Source: CBDCVN01 sp965223045
Lineage (GTDB): Bacteria > Deinococcota > Deinococci > Deinococcales > Trueperaceae
Length of the DNA: 64,000 nt
Reading direction: 5' to 3'
NCBI GenBank assembly: GCA_965223045.1
Contig: CBDCVN010000013.1
Location: 3,782,001 to 3,846,000 of the forward strand
A model generated the notes under the pieces. It saw only the letters and a program-made list of their open reading frames with translations. It was not told the DNA's origin and did not search any database. The translations under genes and the position numbers were made by a program. How positions within the stretch are numbered: the first letter of the stretch is position 1; every line of letters begins with the position of its first letter. This document shows, piece after piece, positions 36,105-45,600 of this stretch.

Positions 36105-39100
36105 TTAGTTGGGTCTATAGTAGTATTTGGTTTTTGTATTGTCTGACTGCCTTGTTATCTCAATAACACCTAAAGAATTAGATTGTATTTGAGCAGGAGC
36201 ATCTTGACTATAAAGTCTAGGGCCTTTCTCATGAGGCATAACTATTTGAAAAGAGGTTTGATTGGGCCAAATAGCTGATGCTTGTCGCAAGGTTTCTTTT
36301 AAGGTAATAAAAATAGATTCTTCTATCTCTTTGTTGTCTAGCACTGGTTCATCTAAATCCTCGAGTCCATAAGCAGGAACAATGAACTGGGGGTTGGTTT
36401 CTGCTATGTCCTGTGCTGTTCCTTTTAAAATGTGTATAAACAGTGCTAGTGACCTTTCATCATCTGGCCACTGGAAAATAGCTAGAGGTGAGTTTTTAGC
36501 TTCTGCATAATTAAGCCACTGCTTAGGGTCTTGTTTAGCTAGTTCCAAACCGCTGTGTTTCCAATCAACTTGAAGTTGTTTTTGATTGTCTAAATAAAAA
36601 CCTATATCAACCCCATCATAAAATGTAACTCCTTCTAGGTCAGGAGTTGCAGAAGGAGAAAGTACACGAATTGAACTTGTTGCATGTAACTCTTTAATCG
36701 CTACATTTGCCTCAAGCACTATATCTGAAAAATTTCTTGGCCTATCAAAAGACACAATTAGGCTGTCAATCTGTATTGGAGTCAAATTCGACAAAAATTT
36801 TGCCTCATTAGGCTGTGTTAATAGATAGCCTTGGCTGGGTAGATATACCAGTATCATATTGCCTCGCCAAGTTTTGCGTAAGGACTTGAGGGTTTGATTA
36901 TCAGGACGCGATTGCCACTGTACTGTTTGTTCTATTTGCAATATGCCACCTGCTGTGAAAATAGCCTGTCTTTTACCTGAAGAAGACCACACCGTTATTG
37001 TAGTGCTGGGATCAATTTTTAGCGATCTAGATTGCTCAAGCACTTTCAAAGAAGCAGTGTTTAACCAACCTAAGTTTTCACGACCTTGATAAGTAGACCC
37101 CCAGAAGTCTGTTCCTGCCAATTTGGTAACCATTACCGCTAACTGTTTTGGAGGTTCTCCTGTTTTAGGGAAAATCTCTTTGAGTTTAAGTAAAGACCCC
37201 CCATAGAATTCGCCTTGATTGGCTTGAACAACAACGTAAGGTAAGGAATGTGCTTGGTGAAAATTTTGAGCTAACTCCATGATACGATTCTTATTCCAAT
37301 CACCAGAAGAAGTCATTACATCACTTTGAGATAGCTTTAAAACCTCTGAGCTATTAGGCAAAACTTCAACAGCACTTTCTCTAAGGCTGTAAAATGTAAC
37401 TGATTGATTTTCTGTAGGTACTACTACATTAATTTTATCGTAGTCATACTTTACAACAGGGGTTTTTGGAGGGATACTAGTATATTTAACCTGTTTGTCT
37501 AGTATAAATTCTCCTGTTGGCATTAACACTTCAAACTCCTTTTGCTGAGGGAAAAACTGCAAGGTTCTGCTAATAGCATCAGCAATATTTAGACTAATAG
37601 TAATTTCCTTTTCCTCAGCATCTAAATCCTCAAGATTATAAACTGGCACTAAGGTGCTTACCTGTAAGTTTTCAAAAGAGCTTTGCTTTGCATCAACTAA
37701 AAAACTCAGAGGTAATGCCGAAGCAGGTTTATCTTCGGAACGGAAGATAGTAATAGGTTGATCACCATCTAGTGCAGCAACAAGCTGAGTTTCGTGACTT
37801 GCCTGAGCAAGTTCCCAACCACTCTCTGTTACTACTAGTGAGCATTGTGGGGAGTAAGCCAGTTCTGCACCACCTGTAGAGAGCACTCGAATTGATTCAC
37901 AACCAAGATTTCTGTTTTGTAAAATTGTTTGGACTGAAATTCTAACGAACCTTTGTGCCAAGTGTGATAGAAGCAGAGTATGTACTTGAGATTCTTCATC
38001 AGCATGTTTTTGTAAGTATTCTAACTCATTAGTGTGAAGCAGGAAATACCCTTGCCGCACCCGCATTAAAAATACATCAGTCTGCCACTTACTACGCTCA
38101 TTTGATAATTCTTTATTAGAAGGGAGACTGTTCCAAGTAACCATAGAAGAGATTTTAATTTCTGGTTCAGCATGACTTCTTTCAAACTCAGCAAATCTAT
38201 GAGTAGATTGAATAGTAAGCCTGTCTTGTTTTGAGAAAGGCCAGTTGAAGATATCTTGAGCTACCTTGCCAGCATTATTTAACCAAGTGCTTTGATCTTC
38301 TCTAAGAGTTGTGAGAGAATTTCTAGCCAACTTGCCTCTATAATGGGTAACTCCCTTTGCCTTAAGCACCACAGTTTCAACTGTATAATCTTGTCTATTT
38401 CCAAATAAATTTTTTATCTGAGACAAACCACCAGCTATATAAGGACCATTCTCAATACTAACTACAACATAAGGAGAATTTATAGTTTTATGGCGATTGG
38501 TTGCGTATTCCATAATAGCATCGTTATCAAGTTGTTCAGCAATCCATAAGAAATCGCTGGCAGCAAAATATACTGGTAAACCTTCATTATTAACTATTCT
38601 ACGATCTTTTGCTGTTTGGCCTACAAGCACCTTCAAAACAGGCTGATTTTTAGGAAGATGATTATTGATTATGCTACTGACAATTGTTGCGTAATTTGAT
38701 TTATCCCTAGGGTGTTCTTCTGGCGCAAACTGAGATAAAGCAGTTACAGCCATAATAAAATAAGCTGTACCTTTATCATTAGGGTTAAGTAGATTTCTCT
38801 CTGACCAAGGAATTATTTGGTAGTCTTGTCCAGGTACCCAATATTTAATTAGATTCTTTTTTTGTTTTATAGCTTCTGTCACTAAACTGTGGTCTGGGTC
38901 TACAATAGCTCCTGCTATAGGCAATATAGAACTATTAGTGTTAGGGGTCGTATCAGTGTCTGACCAGAAAAATGGTTTGGAACGGAGATTTACATTTCCA
39001 CTATTAGTTTGATCTTTATTGGTTCTGCTGATTGCCCCAATTCCAAGAGGAGTAGGCTCTAAGAAGAAAAGAGAAACTATAAAACTGCGTTTTATTTCTT

Positions 39101-40391
39101 CGCTGGTATCACTTAAGAAGTTAGTAAAGGCATTTAAAAAAGGTTGTTTTTGTACCTCTTCCCAAAAAGGATCTTGGTTAATCCACTGGCTATTTGGGGT
39201 TTGAGGTGAAGAAAAACCTCTATCAGAAATGTCATCTGTTAATAATGTATTCAAATCAAACGTTTCTAGCATGTCTCTTACATACCCTTGGTAATCTTTG
39301 GCTAGTGGGTTTCCTGCAATTAACCAAGACAATTGAATGGTCTGTGGAAAGCTGGCTATCTCAGCATACTCTGCCACCCAAATTTCAGCAACTTCTGGAG
39401 GCGCTCCCATTTTCCTTAACATGCTAGCAAGTGTTAGCTCTATTTCAATGTTTTTACTATAGACTCGAGCAACACGACCAGTAACTTCTACTCCATATTG
39501 ATAATTCAACCTATCAAGATAGGATGCCTGTTCAAATACATCTTCAACATAGTCATCATAGCCAGCTAGAGCAGTTTCATAGAGGAAATTATTTTTACTA
39601 AACCCTTCAGGTATACCACTTCTGCTAATAGTAATCGGCTGCGCAAAGCCTACCACACCTATGCCTCCGGTAACTACTCCTGTTTGTAAGATTGGAGTGC
39701 TCGAGACCATAAAACGTCCTTCAGCTTCAGGTAATAGGCCGATTTCGTTAGTGGGCTCGAGCCAAGCGCCCCAAAACTCTAACCCTGCTAACAAGTAAAG
39801 CAAAGTAGCCTCAAGAACATCATCTTTCTCTGTAGGGTAGGGAATCTCAAGGATTTCTAGGGTTTCCGTAGTTTGGGCATTTTCTTCTGTCAAGGTATCA
39901 GCTTTTTGTATTTGCCCAATTTTGTTTTCTAAGCTTAGTACGTCTGCTTGGATCTGGTTTATGTTTATGTACTGACGTTGACTATTTATCCAGCCTTCAA
40001 TCTCATCAGGAGGGGCATCTGCAAAGGCATTAGTATCTAATTGATTTAAGAGGATATCAAGCCAGCTTGTGGGGGTTTTGAGCTCGAGCCTTTCAATTTC
40101 CTGCCAGATTTCATTTAGCTGCTTACTGATGACATCATTTAGCTCTTCATCTTCAGCGCTCTCAGATAAAAGCTGAGACTGATAGTTTTTGAACCACTGT
40201 TTGAAAGCATCAATCTCTAAAGCAAGCTCATCTAGTGACTGCTTAGATGACAAAATCTCTTCACGAAAAGCAGTAAGTAAGTCATTTGTATTGTCAACTT
40301 GCGAAAAAGCTATGCTCAAAATAGACATAAAAGCCCAGAGCAAGATTAACTCTCTAAAAATCAATTTATATATAAAGTATGTAGTTACCAT
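36105..40391 (-). CDS. Giant secreted protein with coiled coil and two 400-residue repeats
   Basis: 1428 residues. An N-terminal signal (LILLWAFMSILSIAFSQ) is followed by a helical, charged stretch (about 35-190, such as EILSSKQSLDELALEIDAFK) likely to be coiled coil, and a unique middle region (193-640). Two copies of a roughly 400-residue unit begin near 647 (PYVVVSIENGPYIAGGLSQI) and 1057 (PYVVVQANQGEFYGGSLLKL); each contains VTWNSLP/VQWQSRP, a GYFLL/GYLLT strand and a VPVYNLEDLD/VPAYGLEDLD segment. No known enzyme motif. It begins 9 bp after the stop of the shorter paralogue at 40401, so the two form an operon. Surface assembly or a carbohydrate-related role would be guesswork. Confidence 0.72.
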   Translation of the reverse strand: MVTTYFIYKLIFRELILLWAFMSILSIAFSQVDNTNDLLTAFREEILSSKQSLDELALEIDAFKQWFKNYQSQLLSESAEDEELNDVISKQLNEIWQEIERLELKTPTSWLDILLNQLDTNAFADAPPDEIEGWINSQRQYININQIQADVLSLENKIGQIQKADTLTEENAQTTETLEILEIPYPTEKDDVLEATLLYLLAGLEFWGAWLEPTNEIGLLPEAEGRFMVSSTPILQTGVVTGGIGVVGFAQPITISRSGIPEGFSKNNFLYETALAGYDDYVEDVFEQASYLDRLNYQYGVEVTGRVARVYSKNIEIELTLASMLRKMGAPPEVAEIWVAEYAEIASFPQTIQLSWLIAGNPLAKDYQGYVRDMLETFDLNTLLTDDISDRGFSSPQTPNSQWINQDPFWEEVQKQPFLNAFTNFLSDTSEEIKRSFIVSLFFLEPTPLGIGAISRTNKDQTNSGNVNLRSKPFFWSDTDTTPNTNSSILPIAGAIVDPDHSLVTEAIKQKKNLIKYWVPGQDYQIIPWSERNLLNPNDKGTAYFIMAVTALSQFAPEEHPRDKSNYATIVSSIINNHLPKNQPVLKVLVGQTAKDRRIVNNEGLPVYFAASDFLWIAEQLDNDAIMEYATNRHKTINSPYVVVSIENGPYIAGGLSQIKNLFGNRQDYTVETVVLKAKGVTHYRGKLARNSLTTLREDQSTWLNNAGKVAQDIFNWPFSKQDRLTIQSTHRFAEFERSHAEPEIKISSMVTWNSLPSNKELSNERSKWQTDVFLMRVRQGYFLLHTNELEYLQKHADEESQVHTLLLSHLAQRFVRISVQTILQNRNLGCESIRVLSTGGAELAYSPQCSLVVTESGWELAQASHETQLVAALDGDQPITIFRSEDKPASALPLSFLVDAKQSSFENLQVSTLVPVYNLEDLDAEEKEITISLNIADAISRTLQFFPQQKEFEVLMPTGEFILDKQVKYTSIPPKTPVVKYDYDKINVVVPTENQSVTFYSLRESAVEVLPNSSEVLKLSQSDVMTSSGDWNKNRIMELAQNFHQAHSLPYVVVQANQGEFYGGSLLKLKEIFPKTGEPPKQLAVMVTKLAGTDFWGSTYQGRENLGWLNTASLKVLEQSRSLKIDPSTTITVWSSSGKRQAIFTAGGILQIEQTVQWQSRPDNQTLKSLRKTWRGNMILVYLPSQGYLLTQPNEAKFLSNLTPIQIDSLIVSFDRPRNFSDIVLEANVAIKELHATSSIRVLSPSATPDLEGVTFYDGVDIGFYLDNQKQLQVDWKHSGLELAKQDPKQWLNYAEAKNSPLAIFQWPDDERSLALFIHILKGTAQDIAETNPQFIVPAYGLEDLDEPVLDNKEIEESIFITLKETLRQASAIWPNQTSFQIVMPHEKGPRLYSQDAPAQIQSNSLGVIEITRQSDNTKTKYYYRPN

Positions 40392-40400
40392 CTCTTAACA

Positions 40401-42647
40401 TCACCTTTCTCCAGATGCATAAAATGTGATTGTTTGCTTCTCTGTAAACGCTCTCACATTAATGGTATCGTAGTCATGTCTTATACGAAAATTGTTCGGA
40501 GTGACAGTAGAATATTTAGTACTTTGTCCATTTGGCATTAAAATCTCAAATTCCCTCTGTTTAGGGAAGAACTGCAAGATTCTCTGAAGAACATCAGTAA
40601 TACTTACACTAATAGCACTTTCTCTTTCTGCAGTATCTAAACCTTCAAGCCTATAAGCTGGCACTAAGGTGTTTATCTGCAAATTTTCAATAGAGCTTTG
40701 CTCAACGTTAACATGCTGTTGCAAATACTCGAGCTCATCCACAGGAATCAAGAAGTATCCTTGCTGAACCTGAACTAAAAATAAGTGAACTCTTTGCTGT
40801 TCACGTTGTGATAACAGCTCTTCATCGGAAGGAAGAGTTTTCCAAGTAACCATAGAAGAAGCTTTAATTTCTAAGCTCGAGTTATGACCTACTTCAAATT
40901 GAACAGCTCGACTAGTAGACTGGATCAAAAACCCATCTTGTTTTGGCAAAGACCAATTAAAAATATCTTGGGCAACATTGCTGGCATTGTTTAACCAACT
41001 AATCCCAGTATTGCTAGAAATTAAAGCAGTGTTAGAATAGTCTCCTGTATGAGTATCTTGTAACTTTACTATTACTGTCTCAACTATATAATCTGATCTT
41101 CCTACAAAAAATTCTCTAATTTGAGATAAAGAACCAGATATGTAAGGGCCGTTATCTATATGAGCAACTACATAAGGAGTATTTCTAGTTTCATGGTGCT
41201 TGACTGCGTGATGTAAAAAATCATCATTATCTAACTCTTTAGCACTCCATAAAAAAGAATTTCCAGCAAGGCCGACTAATAAACCTTTAGCATCAACTAT
41301 TTTGCGATCATTTGTTTCAGAACCTACAAATACTTTAAAAACAGGTTGATTTTGAGGAAGGTGATTGCTAACTATACTTTTGACAATTGTTTCATAGTTT
41401 GACTTATGATTTAGTTGTTTACTAGGCCCAAATTGGGGTAGTGCTGTTACTGCCATAATAAAATAAGGAGTATCATTATCATTAGGGTCAAGTAGATTTA
41501 TTTCTGACCAAGGAATTATCTTATAGCCTTGCTCATGTGACCAGTACCTAACTAGATTTGTTTCTCGCCTTAGAGCTTCTACCACTAAACCTCTGTCAGC
41601 GTCCCCAATAGGGTCTGTTATAGGTGGTAAAGAATTGTTATTAGCCTCGGTAGTTGCAGTACTATCTAACCAGAACAATGGCTTTAAACGGAGCTTTGCA
41701 CCCATATTGTTATTGGCTTGGCCATCATTAACTTTCCCAACTGCTCCAACCCCAAGAGGCACAGGCTCTAAAAAGAAAAGAGATATTATGAAACTGCGCT
41801 GAATTTCTTCATTGGTATCATTTAATAGACTAATAAAAGTATTAAAAAAGGGCTGTTTTTGCACCTCTTCCCAAAAGGGATCTTGGGTAACCCATTGTAC
41901 ATTTGAGTTTGGGGATGAAGGGAAACTCTGCCCAACATTACCCTGCTCCAATAATGAATTCAAATCAAATGATTCCAATATATTCTCAACGTGCAACTTG
42001 TAATCTTTGGCTAGGGGATTACCAGCAATCAACCAAGAGAGTTGAATGGTTTGTGGCAAACTTGCTATTTCTGCGTACTCCTCTACCCAAGCTTCTACAA
42101 TTTCAGGAGGTGCTCCCATTTTTTGCAACATGCTAGCAAGTGTTAGCTCTATTTCAATGGGCTTGCGATAAATATGACCCCTGCGACCATTTATTTCAAC
42201 GCCGTATTGATAATTCAATCTATCAAGGTAAGACTCTTGTTCGAATACATCTTCAACATAGTCATCGTAGTTAACTAAAGCTGATTTATAGAATTCACTC
42301 TCACTAAATCCACTAGGTACACCATTGTGGCTAATAGTAATTGGCTGTGCAAAGCCTACTACACCTATACCTCCGGGAATCGTTCCTGTTTGTAAGATTG
42401 GAGTGCTCGAGACCATAAAGCGTCCTTCAGCTTCAGGTAGTAAACCTACATCGTTAGTGGGCTCGAGCCAAGCACCCCAAACCTCTAACCCTGCTAACAA
42501 GTAGAGCAAAGTAGCCTCAAGAACATCACCTTCTTCAAAGGCTGTAAGTGAGTCCTTTGTATTGTCAGTTTGTGAAGGAGCTATACTCGAAATAGACATA
42601 AAGAACCAGAACAAGATTGATTTTCTAAAAGTAAGTATTTTATGCAT
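40401..42647 (-). CDS. Shortened tandem paralogue of the giant secreted protein
   Basis: 748 residues, closely similar to 36105 but with two large in-frame gaps. The coiled-coil stretch (about 153 residues) is absent, so the signal sequence runs straight into GDVLEATLLYLLAGLEVWGA. About 100 residues are missing between LEYLQQHV and SSIENLQINTLVPAY. It also ends after the first repeat unit (TFYASGER). The matching parts share long identical runs (LLPEAEGRFMVSSTPILQTG), which indicates a fairly recent tandem duplication followed by deletion. Frames are kept throughout, so a product is expected. First gene of the pair. Confidence 0.75.
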   Translation of the reverse strand: MHKILTFRKSILFWFFMSISSIAPSQTDNTKDSLTAFEEGDVLEATLLYLLAGLEVWGAWLEPTNDVGLLPEAEGRFMVSSTPILQTGTIPGGIGVVGFAQPITISHNGVPSGFSESEFYKSALVNYDDYVEDVFEQESYLDRLNYQYGVEINGRRGHIYRKPIEIELTLASMLQKMGAPPEIVEAWVEEYAEIASLPQTIQLSWLIAGNPLAKDYKLHVENILESFDLNSLLEQGNVGQSFPSSPNSNVQWVTQDPFWEEVQKQPFFNTFISLLNDTNEEIQRSFIISLFFLEPVPLGVGAVGKVNDGQANNNMGAKLRLKPLFWLDSTATTEANNNSLPPITDPIGDADRGLVVEALRRETNLVRYWSHEQGYKIIPWSEINLLDPNDNDTPYFIMAVTALPQFGPSKQLNHKSNYETIVKSIVSNHLPQNQPVFKVFVGSETNDRKIVDAKGLLVGLAGNSFLWSAKELDNDDFLHHAVKHHETRNTPYVVAHIDNGPYISGSLSQIREFFVGRSDYIVETVIVKLQDTHTGDYSNTALISSNTGISWLNNASNVAQDIFNWSLPKQDGFLIQSTSRAVQFEVGHNSSLEIKASSMVTWKTLPSDEELLSQREQQRVHLFLVQVQQGYFLIPVDELEYLQQHVNVEQSSIENLQINTLVPAYRLEGLDTAERESAISVSITDVLQRILQFFPKQREFEILMPNGQSTKYSTVTPNNFRIRHDYDTINVRAFTEKQTITFYASGER

Positions 42648-42949
42648 GAGGTGTCATTTTTTCTATCCTTAATCTTTGGAATTTAAAGTCCAGCAGTATA
42701 GCTGCTTTATATACTAAAAATACTTTACCCCTACTGAACTTCTTTTTTGAATGGAAAATGAAGAAGTCCATCTTGTAAGCGAACACGACTTTCACTCCTA
42801 TCCCCCTTAGACAATAGATAACCGTGCTACCATATAAACCTACCTGAATCCTCTGCTACCCTTATTGAAGGGAAATATCAAGCAGGTTTATACTTACCCC
42901 TTAAATCGAATTTTCTTCTACTTAGGTTTAAATGTAGCTTATTGAATAT
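42648..42949. other. 302-bp intergenic gap
   Basis: No gene, repeat or terminator that I can support. It must hold the promoter for the 42647/40391 pair; the AT-rich run CTTTATATACTAAAAATAC near 42704 is a possible -10 region. Confidence 0.35.
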
Positions 42950-43540
42950 TTAGTTTTGAAGTATGTAAAGGTAGAAAGGCCACAAAGAACTTGCTTCTTT
43001 ACTAGCCTGAGTAATTATAGCATCATTACTAATTTGTGCTTGATTGCCAGTAATAACATGCCAAGGTGTACTAAGGTCAGCTGTTTGAAATGATTCAGCT
43101 GTGGTAAATTGCCTAATATCATCTCTAGTAAGTGGTTCAAGGCTGGTTACAAGAAAAAACCTCATTAGACCATCATTATTGCCTGAATCAACAAAGCGTA
43201 AAAAGATTTGCCCTTCACCACCCCAGATAATATTGTCCTTAACACTCTCAAGAAAAGGTGAGGGGTAGTCAAGATCTATTTGACCATTGGGTTGCACCGT
43301 AAAGAAATAAACATAACTATTACGGTTTAATTGGGCGCTAACTGGAATAGCATCATTGAATGGGTAAGTTGTAGCAGCTTCGTTACTAGTGTCCCAACCA
43401 ACACTAAGTTCTACAGCTAGCGGGGGAAGGTCATGCTGTCCAAAAACAGGGCTTAAAGAGAGCAGAAAAAACAGAAGGGAAAAGAGCATACAAATTTTTA
43501 CTTTGCAATACTCAACAACGGGTGTATTAGTGTGACGCAT
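42950..43540 (-). CDS. Secreted DUF4384-domain protein
   Basis: 196 residues, with AAGGAAG before the ATG. A long signal region (to about 34, ending SPVFGQ) is followed by LAVELSVGWDT, then VSAQLNRNSYVYFFTVQPNGQIDLDYPSPF and a late LTRDDIRQF. The strand order NSYVYFFTVQPNGQI-DLDYPS is the DUF4384 pattern found in exported surface-associated proteins. It lies just upstream of the two giant paralogues on the same strand, with a 302-bp gap, and may act with them. Confidence 0.8.
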   Translation of the reverse strand: MRHTNTPVVEYCKVKICMLFSLLFFLLSLSPVFGQHDLPPLAVELSVGWDTSNEAATTYPFNDAIPVSAQLNRNSYVYFFTVQPNGQIDLDYPSPFLESVKDNIIWGGEGQIFLRFVDSGNNDGLMRFFLVTSLEPLTRDDIRQFTTAESFQTADLSTPWHVITGNQAQISNDAIITQASKEASSLWPFYLYILQN

Positions 43541-43590
43541 GGTCCACTTCCTTAATTGGGGTAAAAACCCACGTTAATTACTATAGCACA

Positions 43591-43865
43591 TAGAGTTTTA
43601 TGAAGCTGAAGAGGCACTAAAAAACTATGACTCTAGCCAACTAGAGCCTTCATTGCAAAACACTGTTAAGAACGATGATACCATTAATGCCATACTTGAT
43701 AACTTAGATTTAGCTCTTAGAGAGCCACTTAACCTAAGCCAACAAGAAATCCAAGATCTTATAGCTTTCCTAAAAGCTTTAACGGACCCTAGCATTGCCA
43801 ACTTAGCTAAAGAAACTCCTTCAGAAGTGCCTAGTGGCTTACCTCAAAAGGTAACGCTAAGGTAA
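43591..43865 (+). pseudogene. C-terminal remnant of a di-haem cytochrome c peroxidase-type gene
   Basis: Reading from 43591 gives EFYEAEEALKNYDSSQLEPS, then ALREPLNLSQQEIQDLIAFL, KALTDPS and VPSGLP, the closing helices of MauG/CcpA-type peroxidases. The haem-binding CxxCH parts and everything upstream are gone; the frame has no start before 43653. It lies between two regions of minus-strand genes. The following 43866-44458 is non-coding. Confidence 0.75.
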
Positions 43866-44130
43866 CAATATAGGCTCGAGAGTTCCTAACAAGCTGTGTA
43901 CCAAACACAGTATTACAAGGTAATACTAAGGTAACGTTTTATTTTCGCAAAAATAACTCTTTATCTCTTATAATTCTAATCAAAGGAGTAAAACGTCTTC
44001 TTCGAGGACAATTATAAGAAAGGAGGTTGCGAACTTGAGAAGGCAGATCATGAGGCGCTAGAGGGAGTATAGTAGGATGGTACTAACTTAGTATAGCATC
44101 CTAATTTTTAGGGAAGGGGTTTCATTCATT

Positions 44131-44312
44131 AGGGTTTTATCAATGGCAATACTACAAATTAAACTTGCCCGGAACACTAAAAACGCCACTCCTCGTACGC
44201 ATTTAAAAGCATGAGGGAAGTGTTTTGGGCAGGCTTATTATTATAATGCCCAGATAAATCCTTGCCTCATAAACGCAAGGAATGTCATCCAAAGCACAGC
44301 GAAGGATCTCAG
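44131..44312. repeat. Imperfect palindrome and ATGTCATCC repeat, copy 2
   Basis: In the gene-free stretch 43866-44458, TTGCCCGGAACACT (near 44163) is partly complemented by AGTGTTTTGGGCAG (near 44219). Then ATGCCCAGATAAATCCTTGCC to GCGAAGGATCTC (44257-44312) matches the left half of the repeat at 8980. Only the left half is present here. The two together suggest a decayed small palindromic element. Confidence 0.5.
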
Positions 44313-44458
44313 ATAGTTATGCTGTTAGAAACTCTTTACCATTATGGCAAGGTACTAGGCAAAACCTACCGCCATTGTACATAAAAGCTATCTTCTGACT
44401 TTTTTATGAGCTTAAAGAAAAACACGTACATTTCAAATTTTAGTCTATGCTGGTCTGC

Positions 44459-44692
44459 TTAATTGATCTTTTCCCTAGCCAGCTCAGAAAAACCAGAATC
44501 TAATAGATTACATAATTGCTCAAGAAATCCTATCTGTCCCTTAAAAATCTTTTCTTTTGCCACACCAATTGTAAACCAATTGGCTTTATCTACTTCAGGA
44601 AACTCCTGCTGCTTACCAGATTTGGGAGGCCATTCCATTAGAAATGTGTTGCTTTTTATGGCAGAAGCATTACAATATAGCAGCCAAGATTT
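44459..44692 (-). pseudogene. C-terminal remnant of a NUDIX hydrolase gene
   Basis: On the minus strand the frame reads FLMEWPPKSGKQQEFPEVDK, ANWFTIGVAKEKI, FKGQIGFLEQL, then a stop at 44459. The MEWPPKSG-x-Q-x-FPEVD-x-A-WF segment and the final helix are typical of the end of a NUDIX-family protein. The NUDIX box itself and the N-terminus are missing, and the fragment directly abuts the stop of the PspC gene at 44693, so a deletion joined them. Confidence 0.72.
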
Positions 44693-44947
44693 CTAACCGT
44701 TAGAATCAGTCTCCGAGTCTTTAGCAGCTACTTGCTCTGCTAGTGGTGGTTGTGGCACAATCAGCATTGCTATCACGTATCCTATGATACCAAGTACCAT
44801 ACCAGTGAAAATTGTCAGAAACACGTAGGCCAAACGTAAAATCGTTGGGTCAATTCCAGCATACTCACCAATTCCTCCAAGTACCCCAGCCAATAGACGA
44901 TTACCACGACTTTTGTAAAGTTTCTTTTCTATGTTCATTTGATTCAT
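44693..44947 (-). CDS. PspC-domain membrane protein
   Basis: Start at 44947 (MNQMNIEKKLYKS), giving 84 residues; the longer frame extends into the upstream small membrane gene in another phase. The PspC core is clear: LYKSRGNRLLAGVLGGIGEY, then AGIDPTILRLAYVFLTIFTG and a second helix with IGYVIAMLIVP. PspC proteins sense envelope stress and anchor to the inner membrane. It follows 44955 by 7 bp, so the two are co-transcribed. Hsp20 and the flavodoxin-like gene upstream point to a stress-related group. Confidence 0.88.
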   Translation of the reverse strand: MNQMNIEKKLYKSRGNRLLAGVLGGIGEYAGIDPTILRLAYVFLTIFTGMVLGIIGYVIAMLIVPQPPLAEQVAAKDSETDSNG

Positions 44948-44954
44948 TTGTTTC

Positions 44955-45143
44955 CTACCTAACAGCCATGCCGAGATAATATGGCCAAACCACAATTGCC
45001 AAGAGAGCCTTCCACCAAACAAGTTCTGCAAACGCAATTGTGAATAGCCAACCAATGATCCAAAGACTACTGCCTGTATGGTTATCAATTCGTATGGGTT
45101 TTGCACGATCTTCTGAATTCTTTGAACAGTTTTCTGAATTCAT
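44955..45143 (-). CDS. Small two-helix membrane protein
   Basis: GGAAGGAG precedes ATG 45143 at ideal spacing. A polar start (MNSENCSKNSEDRAKPIRI) is followed by hydrophobic helices WIIGWLFTIAFAELV and WKALLAIVVWPYYLGMAV. 62 residues; no family name, but small proteins of this form are common beside PspC genes. It lies just upstream of the PspC gene in the same operon. Confidence 0.7.
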   Translation of the reverse strand: MNSENCSKNSEDRAKPIRIDNHTGSSLWIIGWLFTIAFAELVWWKALLAIVVWPYYLGMAVR

Positions 45144-45176
45144 AGAATACTCCTTCCATTTGTTGAGTATGAATAA

Positions 45177-45446
45177 TTAAGGTAAATTATAGGGTTGCGG
45201 CTCTTCTATTTGAAAGTTGGGTTCCCATGAGATAACATCACTAAAAGAGTCCAACAAAGTGGCTAGACCACCAGTCTTCACCCAAGTTAGCTCATTTTCA
45301 GGAACCTCAAAATAGATACGTTGCTCTAGGTGACGTAGGTGTACAGTGCAACCATTAGACTTCAAGTTGTCTGCCAAGGTACGAATACGTTTGCCCTCAG
45401 CGTTAGGTTTAATTTCAGCGTGACTTAAATAGTTTGCTGTTGACAT
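45177..45446 (-). CDS. Conserved-looking small protein of unknown function, 89 aa
   Basis: AGGAGG precedes ATG 45446. The product is soluble, with an alpha/beta pattern (HAEIKPNAEGKRIRTLADNL, then CTVHLRHLEQRIYFEVPENE). No recognised domain. It lies 33 bp upstream of the small membrane gene on the same strand and is probably in the same transcript. The gap toward hsp20 has a hairpin at 45537. Confidence 0.6.
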   Translation of the reverse strand: MSTANYLSHAEIKPNAEGKRIRTLADNLKSNGCTVHLRHLEQRIYFEVPENELTWVKTGGLATLLDSFSDVISWEPNFQIEEPQPYNLP

Positions 45447-45536
45447 TGTATAGCCTCCTATATTTCATTAAAAGCCTCTTCAAATTGATTTAAGGCCTCG
45501 AGCATTTCAGCATCATAAAATAGTATAAAGAATTAT

Positions 45537-45563
45537 TTATACTCAAGCAAAGCTTGAGTATAA
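45537..45563. terminator. Perfect 12-bp hairpin downstream of hsp20
   Basis: TTATACTCAAGC, AAA loop, GCTTGAGTATAA. On the hsp20 strand it lies 38 bp past the stop and is followed by an AT-rich run (ATAATTCTTTATAC) rather than a pure T-tract. Likely a terminator between hsp20 and the operon starting at 45446. Confidence 0.6.
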
Positions 45564-45600
45564 GTTCCATAGAAGTTGAAAACGATGCGGAAGTTAAATA

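Noticed and set aside
44463..44696. 77-codon plus-strand ORF
   Set aside because: The minus strand of the same bases reads as the end of a NUDIX protein, which explains the open frame.
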